NCBI RefSeq assembly: GCF_004010095.1
Contig: NZ_RRYD01000029.1
Span: 1 to 41,525, forward strand
Origin: Lacticaseibacillus hulanensis
GTDB taxonomy: Bacteria; Bacillota; Bacilli; Lactobacillales; Lactobacillaceae
Length of the DNA: 41,525 nucleotides
Direction: 5' to 3'
The notes below the pieces were generated by a model. It saw only the letters and a program-made list of their open reading frames with translations. It did no database searches and was not told the origin of the DNA. Shown one piece after another: positions 35,636 through 41,525 of the stretch (positions are counted from its first letter, which is position 1; every line of letters begins with the position of its first letter). Both the position numbers and the translations under genes were made by a program.

Positions 35636-36284
35636 CGTGCTGCTCCTGCTCGCTTAAAAAGTGCACGAGTTCCCGGGCACGCTGGTATGAATCAGGGTCC
35701 GCCTTCTTTGCCTCATCCAGATATTGCGAGCCGTCCTCACCCGTCGCGCTCACGGCCATGCCGTATGCGAGCAACACCTGAGCGTTCCCTGTCTTCAGCA
35801 GTGGCGCCAAGATTGGCTTAACTGGCTCATTGACACCCTGACCCAGCAGCAAGTTGGCCGTAAGCACTGCCGCATCAATCGCTTCGGGGAACAAATCGTG
35901 GGCCGTCATCGCAAAGGCGACCGCCCGCACGTCATCCCCGAGCTCCTGGTAGGACAGTGCAACCATGTACGCGGCATCGGCCCGCAGTGACGGCGTAATC
36001 TCCTTGCCCGTCAGTGGCAGCAGGCGTGCGAGTGCGTCCTTAAAGCTGCCCTGCTGGTAAGCCGACAAACCCCAGTTGTAGCGCAACTCAGGGTCATCGC
36101 GAAAGAGGCCGAGGGCTTTAACGATGAGCTCATCTGCCTGGTCGAACGCCTTCATGTTAATCAGCATCGCCGCCAGCATGCGGTATGCGTCCACCTCGCG
36201 TGGGTGCTCGTCAATGTAATGCACCGCGGCACTGATTGCGGCTTCCTTATCGCCCCCATTGAACTGATCAATGATTTCTTGCAT
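35625..36284 (-). CDS. Tetratricopeptide repeat protein (YrrB-like)
   Basis: 219 residues made of TPR units throughout (AVHYIDEHPREVDAYRMLAAML, ALGLFRDDPELRYNWGLSAYQQG, DAAYMVALSYQELGDDVRAVAF). Presumably a protein-interaction scaffold. A TPR gene between mnmA and recD2 is the standard order in Bacillales and lactobacilli; here a phosphatase and an ATPase gene lie between it and mnmA. Function unknown. Confidence 0.9.
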   Translation of the reverse strand: MQEIIDQFNGGDKEAAISAAVHYIDEHPREVDAYRMLAAMLINMKAFDQADELIVKALGLFRDDPELRYNWGLSAYQQGSFKDALARLLPLTGKEITPSLRADAAYMVALSYQELGDDVRAVAFAMTAHDLFPEAIDAAVLTANLLLGQGVNEPVKPILAPLLKTGNAQVLLAYGMAVSATGEDGSQYLDEAKKADPDSYQRARELVHFLSEQEQHDEQ

Positions 36285-36313
36285 GATTTACCTCCACCAT
36301 GTTCAATTGCAAA

Positions 36314-36342
36314 GCGCAAGCAAAATATCTACTTGCTTGCGC
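36314..36342 (-). terminator. Hairpin after the histidine phosphatase gene
   Basis: Stem GCGCAAGCA with TGCTTGCGC and a short T run (TTT) on the minus strand; probably a weak terminator. Confidence 0.55.
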
Positions 36343-36353
36343 CATACGCCGGT

Positions 36354-37019
36354 TTAAATTGTGTCAGTTGCGTCCCGCTTGCCCGGCAGGAAGTGGGTGT
36401 CATTCCACTTCACCATCTTATACGGCAGCTTTGGTCCTTCCACGGTCTCAATAATGGTGAGACTGCTGTTGGTGAGGCCACCGTCCTTGCGCAGGTCCGC
36501 AATCGGTGTGCCCACCAGGTGCTGAATGAGCGCGGCGAGTGAGGCCCCGTGCCCGATGAAGAGCAGATTGGCCTTCCCCGTGTCATCAGCTGCCACCGCG
36601 GCCTGAATTGCCGGCGTCATGCGCTCCAGCAGCTGCGGAAAGCTTTCACCGTGCAGGGCGCGCGGGTCATAATTGGCCGGGTCGTGCCGGAATGCGTGAA
36701 GCTCCTTGGGCCACTTTGCCTCAACGTCGACGAACGTCTGGCCTTCCATGAGACCCAAATTGAATTCACGCAAAGCCGGCATCACCGTTAGTGGTACTTT
36801 GTGGTTCAGTGCCTTCAGCAGTGTCTGGGCCGTTGTGCGGGTCCGTTGCAGGGGACTTACATACGCGTGCGCAAATTTGGTGCCATCGAGATACTTGGCC
36901 AGAGCCGCAATCTGCACGAAACTTTCTGGAAGCAGTGGTGAATCCCCCGCGGCGCCCTGGTACCGGCCCTCGAGGTTCCACTGTGTTTTACCGTGACGAA
37001 TAAAATATAAACGCGTCAA
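36354..37019 (-). CDS. Histidine phosphatase family protein (phosphoglycerate-mutase-like)
   Basis: 221 residues. The catalytic RHG motif is in YFIRHGKTQWNLEGRYQG (about 5-22), the second catalytic His in LFIGHGASLAALI, and the Glu in REFNLGLMEGQ. This is the GpmB/CobC-like cofactor-independent branch in which substrates vary widely (phosphoglycerate, phosphosugars, other phosphomonoesters); glycolytic mutase activity should not be assumed. TTG start with SD GGGGGAAAG. Confidence 0.9.
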   Translation of the reverse strand: MTRLYFIRHGKTQWNLEGRYQGAAGDSPLLPESFVQIAALAKYLDGTKFAHAYVSPLQRTRTTAQTLLKALNHKVPLTVMPALREFNLGLMEGQTFVDVEAKWPKELHAFRHDPANYDPRALHGESFPQLLERMTPAIQAAVAADDTGKANLLFIGHGASLAALIQHLVGTPIADLRKDGGLTNSSLTIIETVEGPKLPYKMVKWNDTHFLPGKRDATDTI

Positions 37020-37101
37020 AATCTTTCCCCCTACCTAGATAACCTCCATTATCCCACGGTAATGCTGTTTTCGCATCCCTTGCAGGCAATTTTGCTTGGA
37101 C

Positions 37102-37150
37102 AAAAAAACCCCGGAATGTGCTGGACGGCAAATCCGTCAGCGTTCCGGGG
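37102..37150 (-). terminator. Terminator of the P-type ATPase gene
   Basis: CCCCGGAA/TTCCGGGG closes a two-part hairpin with inner TGACGG/CCGTCA-type stem, followed by seven T on the minus strand. Confidence 0.92.
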
Positions 37151-37156
37151 CGTTGC

Positions 37157-39886
37157 TTAAATCTTGTTGGAGTTATCAGCAATCCGCTTTTGAATGGCCA
37201 AGCGACCAAACTTAACGGCTTCCGTAATAATCAGTACAACCAGCCCTGCCAGTGTTGGAATAATCCAGCCCACAAAGAAGTTAACCGGTGTGGTGTGGAA
37301 AATACCGTTCATGAACGGCAGGTAGATAATCCCGCACTGGAGCAGCAGCAGGATGCCGATGATCCAGAAGGCCATCTTGTTTTGGAAGAAGTACTTCGAG
37401 ATGACCGGGTGGCTGTTACGCAGATTGAACAGGTAGAAAATCTTCCCGAAGATCACAATCTGCAGGGTAACTGTAGAACCAACAACGGTGCTCATCCCCT
37501 GGCCGTGCAGCCAGTCGAAGATGAATATCCCCATACCGGCAATGAGCAGCGCAACGTACGCAATTTCGACCCCGTGCCACTTGGTCAAAATCCCTTCGTT
37601 AACGTTCCGTGGTCCCCGCGCCATGATGCCTGTTTCTGGTGGTTCGAAGATGAAGGCAAACTGAATGGTCAGCGCCGACACCATGTTAATCCAGAGCAGC
37701 TGGGTTGGAAACAGTGGCATGTCTTGCTGAAGCGCGATACTGAGCACAACAACCAGCCCTTCAGCAAAACTGGTTGGGAGCAGGTAGCGAATCGTCTTCC
37801 GAATGTTGTCGAAGACGTGGCGCCCTTCACGCACCGATGTCAGAATCGTTGTGAAGTTGTCGTCAGCCAGAACCATGTCGGCTGCACCCTTCGCGACTTC
37901 GGTCCCCTTAATCCCCATGGCAATCCCGATATCAGCTTGCTTCAGCGCTGGCGCATCGTTCACCCCGTCACCGGTCATACCGACAACGTGGCCTTGTGCC
38001 TGCTGAGCGCGCACAATTCGGAGCTTGTCCTCTGGAGTGGCCCGGGCAAAAACGGTGTACCGGTCAATTTGGTCCTCGAGCTGCTCATCACTGAGTTTCT
38101 CCAGTTCCGGACCGGTAATGGCCTCAATGGATTCACCCATGTTCAGCTGCTTAGCAATTGCACTGGCAGTCCGCGGGTCATCACCGGTAATCATCTTAAC
38201 CTTCACGCCGGCAATCCGCAGTTCCGAGATCGCGGTGGCAACCTCTGGCCGTGGCGGGTCAATAATCCCGACAAGACCGACGAAGTGCAAGCCTTCACCG
38301 ATTACGTCCTGGTCGATTTCATCCACGCCGTCTGGAACAACCTGATAGCCGACCGCCACCAGCCGCTTACCATCGCTGGCAAGGCGGGTTACCTGGCGCT
38401 CTATTTCGGCATCATCAACTGGGGTACCGTGCGAGTTGGCCAAGCGCGCCAAGGTTTGTGGAGCCCCCTTCACCATCAGGACCTTTTGTCCGTCAACCAT
38501 CGCCATGCGGGCGGAGTAACGAAACTGCGAGTCAAATGGCAGTGAGTCAATTTCGTCCGGATCTGGGTCCTTGCCGGTCAGCTTGTGGTAAAGCGAGGTG
38601 AGTGCGCCATCGGTTGGTTCACCGGTAAGCACCCACTGACCATCTTCATCGTGGAATTCCGCATCGGAGGTTTCCCCCGCAATCCGGACAAGCCACTTCA
38701 GGTCCTGGTTATTTTGCCAATCAACCGTTGCGCCGCGCGCGTCCATGATGTGCCCAGCGGCGGCATAACCGACCCCATCAACGGTGTACTGCTTCGTCCC
38801 AATGACAATGTCGGTAACCGTCATTTCGTTCTTCGTGAGTGTCCCCGTCTTATCACTGTTAATGATATCGACGGCACCCAAGGTTTCAACGGCCGGCAAG
38901 GTCTTCACAATCGCGTTTTGCTTGGTTAGCTTGCGCGTCCCCATCGCAAGCACAACTGACGTGCTGGCTGGTAGCCCTTCAGGCATGGACCCAACGACCA
39001 TCGTGATGACGGCAATCGTCAGAGTTGGCAGACTGTAAACCTTCGTCCACAGCCCAACGATGAACAGCAAAATCGCCACGGCAACAATCGCAAGGGATAA
39101 CTGCAACCCAAGCTTATTCAGGTTGCGGACCAATGGTGTTGGCTTTGGCTTAATCGTCTTGACGCTGTCCTGGATGTGCCCGATTTCGGTGTCCGCCCCA
39201 GTGGCAACAACCACCCCGAGGCCAGAACCGGTAGTCACCGCGGTGGACGCGAAGACCATGTTCGTCCGTTCGGCCAGCGGAATTGATGCCGCACCAAGCG
39301 GATCTTCCGTCTTTTCAACCGAATTGGTTTCCCCCGTCAGCACAGATTCCTGCACACTGAGGTTATCCGCCTCGATTAACCGCATGTCAGCGGGCACCGC
39401 GTCACCGGCTTCCAGCTGAACGAGATCCCCTGGGACCAAATCATGCGAGGATAATTCAAGTTTGTCCCCATCACGGTAGACATAATTGCTGGCAACAAGC
39501 AGCTCCGAAATCTTCGCAAGCGCGTTGTCGGCTGACTCCTCCTGGAAATAACCGATAAATGCGTTCGCAATGATTACGAGCGCGATAACCGCTGAGTCGG
39601 AGTAATGGTGCATGAAGAAGGTCAAAATCGCAGCGGCAGCTAGAATGTAGTTGATGCTGTCGTTAAACTGCTTGAAAAAGCGCAAAATCTTTGACTGTTT
39701 CTTCGCCACCAAGGCATTGGGTCCGTACTCGCGCAGACGCTTTTGCGCCTCGGTTGAGCTTAACCCGTTATCCATATCCGTCTTGTACTGCGCGGCTAAT
39801 TCGTCACTACTTAATTGCCATAACGGCGGTTTAGCAGATTGTTGTTTCCCGTCCGGTCTTCCGGACTTTGACTCAGAAGAGTCCAT
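37157..39886 (-). CDS. Cation-transporting P-type ATPase (type II-like)
   Basis: 909 residues, complete. N-terminal cation-ATPase domain (LSSTEAQKRLREYGPNAL), actuator with LTGETNSVEK, M4 motif PEGLP, phosphorylation site DKTGTLTKNE, nucleotide domain, hinge TGDGVNDAPALKQADIG and C-terminal membrane helices. M5 keeps the Glu (SFAEGLVV). M6 reads WINMVSALT where SERCA-type Ca2+ pumps have VNLVTDG, so the key M6 Asp is Ala. A Ca2+ assignment is therefore doubtful; Na+, K+ or other cations are possible. An 11-bp inverted repeat lies in its leader. Between TPR/PGM and mnmA, a place not usual for this gene. Confidence 0.92.
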   Translation of the reverse strand: MDSSESKSGRPDGKQQSAKPPLWQLSSDELAAQYKTDMDNGLSSTEAQKRLREYGPNALVAKKQSKILRFFKQFNDSINYILAAAAILTFFMHHYSDSAVIALVIIANAFIGYFQEESADNALAKISELLVASNYVYRDGDKLELSSHDLVPGDLVQLEAGDAVPADMRLIEADNLSVQESVLTGETNSVEKTEDPLGAASIPLAERTNMVFASTAVTTGSGLGVVVATGADTEIGHIQDSVKTIKPKPTPLVRNLNKLGLQLSLAIVAVAILLFIVGLWTKVYSLPTLTIAVITMVVGSMPEGLPASTSVVLAMGTRKLTKQNAIVKTLPAVETLGAVDIINSDKTGTLTKNEMTVTDIVIGTKQYTVDGVGYAAAGHIMDARGATVDWQNNQDLKWLVRIAGETSDAEFHDEDGQWVLTGEPTDGALTSLYHKLTGKDPDPDEIDSLPFDSQFRYSARMAMVDGQKVLMVKGAPQTLARLANSHGTPVDDAEIERQVTRLASDGKRLVAVGYQVVPDGVDEIDQDVIGEGLHFVGLVGIIDPPRPEVATAISELRIAGVKVKMITGDDPRTASAIAKQLNMGESIEAITGPELEKLSDEQLEDQIDRYTVFARATPEDKLRIVRAQQAQGHVVGMTGDGVNDAPALKQADIGIAMGIKGTEVAKGAADMVLADDNFTTILTSVREGRHVFDNIRKTIRYLLPTSFAEGLVVVLSIALQQDMPLFPTQLLWINMVSALTIQFAFIFEPPETGIMARGPRNVNEGILTKWHGVEIAYVALLIAGMGIFIFDWLHGQGMSTVVGSTVTLQIVIFGKIFYLFNLRNSHPVISKYFFQNKMAFWIIGILLLLQCGIIYLPFMNGIFHTTPVNFFVGWIIPTLAGLVVLIITEAVKFGRLAIQKRIADNSNKI

Positions 39887-39916
39887 TCAATCACCCTCTA
39901 ATAATTTATTTTTGGT

Positions 39917-39943
39917 GGTGATTAGTTGCTTTAACTAATCACC
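39917..39943 (-). promoter_or_regulatory. 11-bp perfect inverted repeat in the P-type ATPase leader
   Basis: GGTGATTAGTT, 5-nt loop, AACTAATCACC. It lies 31 bp upstream of the start codon and downstream of a likely extended -10 (TGATAGAAT, about 39963). It could be an operator or an RNA hairpin; it does not match the metal-regulator boxes that I know. Confidence 0.6.
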
Positions 39944-40028
39944 TTTACCTGCTTAATTTAATTCTATCATACTAATGCCACCGCGAGATAGTTCGTTAGG
40001 CCTACCATTTAAAATATTTTGCAGAAAC

Positions 40029-40066
40029 AAAAAAAGCCACAACCACCCAAATACGGGCGATTGTGG
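40029..40066 (-). terminator. Terminator of mnmA
   Basis: A 12-bp stem (CCACAATCGCCC with GGGTGGTTGTGG, two G-U) and seven T on the minus strand, about 100 bp after mnmA. Confidence 0.9.
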
Positions 40067-40164
40067 TAGCATAACTCGACGAATATCGTCAAGCCTTTTG
40101 CAAAAAATGACGGCGCGCAGATTCTACGTAAATCCACATCATCATTTATCTAATCGTTTTATAA

Positions 40165-41310
<1,146 letters not shown>

Positions 41311-41351
41311 CTAAAATCACCGATTTGAAGGTCGGAATTCCAGTAAATTCT

Positions 41352-41360
41352 AGTATAGCA
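41352..41360 (-). promoter_or_regulatory. Extended -10 promoter of mnmA
   Basis: TGCTATACT on the minus strand, about 70 bp before the GTG start; no clear -35. The repeat terminus begins about 40 bp further upstream. Confidence 0.6.
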
Positions 41361-41398
41361 GTCATTGCCAATTTTGCCTACCATTAGTAAGCAAATTG

Positions 41399-41525
41399 TC
41401 GTTGTCCGGCAGCTTCAGTTGTTTTGGTGGTAATAGGTACTGAGTGGCATAGGGGCCGCGACTGGGCGGGGCCGGTGCGCGTTCCGTGCGGCTGGGATTT
41501 TCCGTGCGGCCGGTTGAAGCCCCAA
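41399..41525. repeat. Partial copy of the composite palindromic repeat (start of module A)
   Basis: Matches 6782-6903 closely in the same orientation: a degenerate terminus (TTGTCCGGCAGC), the flank with GGTGGTAATAGGTACTGAG, the left outer stem of module A (from about 41457) and the first half of the short arm (GGTTGAAGCCCC). The window ends inside the arm. Confidence 0.9.

Noticed and set aside
36354-37019. Glycolytic phosphoglycerate mutase
   Set aside because: Belongs to the broad histidine phosphatase group with variable substrates; no evidence for the glycolytic role.
37118-38545. 475-codon plus-strand frame opposite the P-type ATPase
   Set aside because: Antisense shadow; runs into the terminator and lacks any motif.

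Overview
The window looks like a chromosomal contig from a Lactobacillaceae species with moderately high GC (low to mid 50s percent by eye). The main evidence is gene order: rpsO/rpsT - RNase J2 - TPR protein - tuf - tig - clpX - engB, comEA-comEC-holA, ylbG-rsmD-coaD-sepM, ftsW-pyc-typA, rpoY-rnjA and recD2-TPR-mnmA are all familiar neighbourhoods in lactobacilli and related Bacillales. I cannot name the genus from sequence alone. Most genes are on the minus strand; the plus-strand exceptions are a small charged ORF (2576), rpsO, def, rpoY-rnjA and a diacylglycerol-kinase-like gene. Start sites were re-chosen from Shine-Dalgarno (SD) position where the longest frame was implausible (GTG or TTG for mnmA, ftsW, rsmD, ylbG, typA and others).

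Layout. 1-127: end of a repeat. 128-2400: amino-acid ABC transporter with a fused binding protein-permease. 2510-5160: small charged protein, MazG-like hydrolase, EngB and ClpX. 5320-8915: trigger factor and EF-Tu, separated by a complete 895-bp repeat. 9115-12842: TPR protein, RNase J2, S20 and S15. 12924-16804: HolA, ComEC and ComEA. 17061-19482: SepM-like PDZ-Lon protease, CoaD, RsmD and YlbG. 19545-26656: pyruvate carboxylase, FtsW, BipA/TypA and a UPF0223 protein. 26786-28931: a P-type-ATPase-like protein without catalytic domains, a 28-codon ORF, peptide deformylase and a membrane-anchored unknown. 29207-32265: RNAP epsilon, RNase J1 and a lipid-kinase-like protein. 32265-33154: second complete repeat, inverted. 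33158-41283: RecD2, TPR protein, a histidine phosphatase, a P-type cation ATPase and MnmA. 41399-41525: start of another repeat.

Much of the content is core information processing: two RNase J paralogues and RNAP epsilon (RNA turnover and transcription), EF-Tu, S15, S20, trigger factor, deformylase, TypA and MnmA (translation and nascent chains), and RecD2, HolA and ComEA/ComEC (DNA repair, replication and uptake).

The unusual item is the repeat. It has 17-bp terminal inverted repeats and contains two diverged, mutually inverted modules (A and B) around a linker of about 126-130 bp whose sequence differs between copies. Each module folds on paper as a cloverleaf: a long outer stem of about 45 bp, a short arm, an A/T-rich inner stem and a long arm. 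Arm stems differ between modules, and one differs completely between copies, yet pairing is kept and the loops (AAAAGCG-like and GCAAAAMCCGC-like) stay the same. Both window ends lie inside copies of this element, so at least four copies or parts are visible. I see no coding capacity in it and do not recognise it as a named family.
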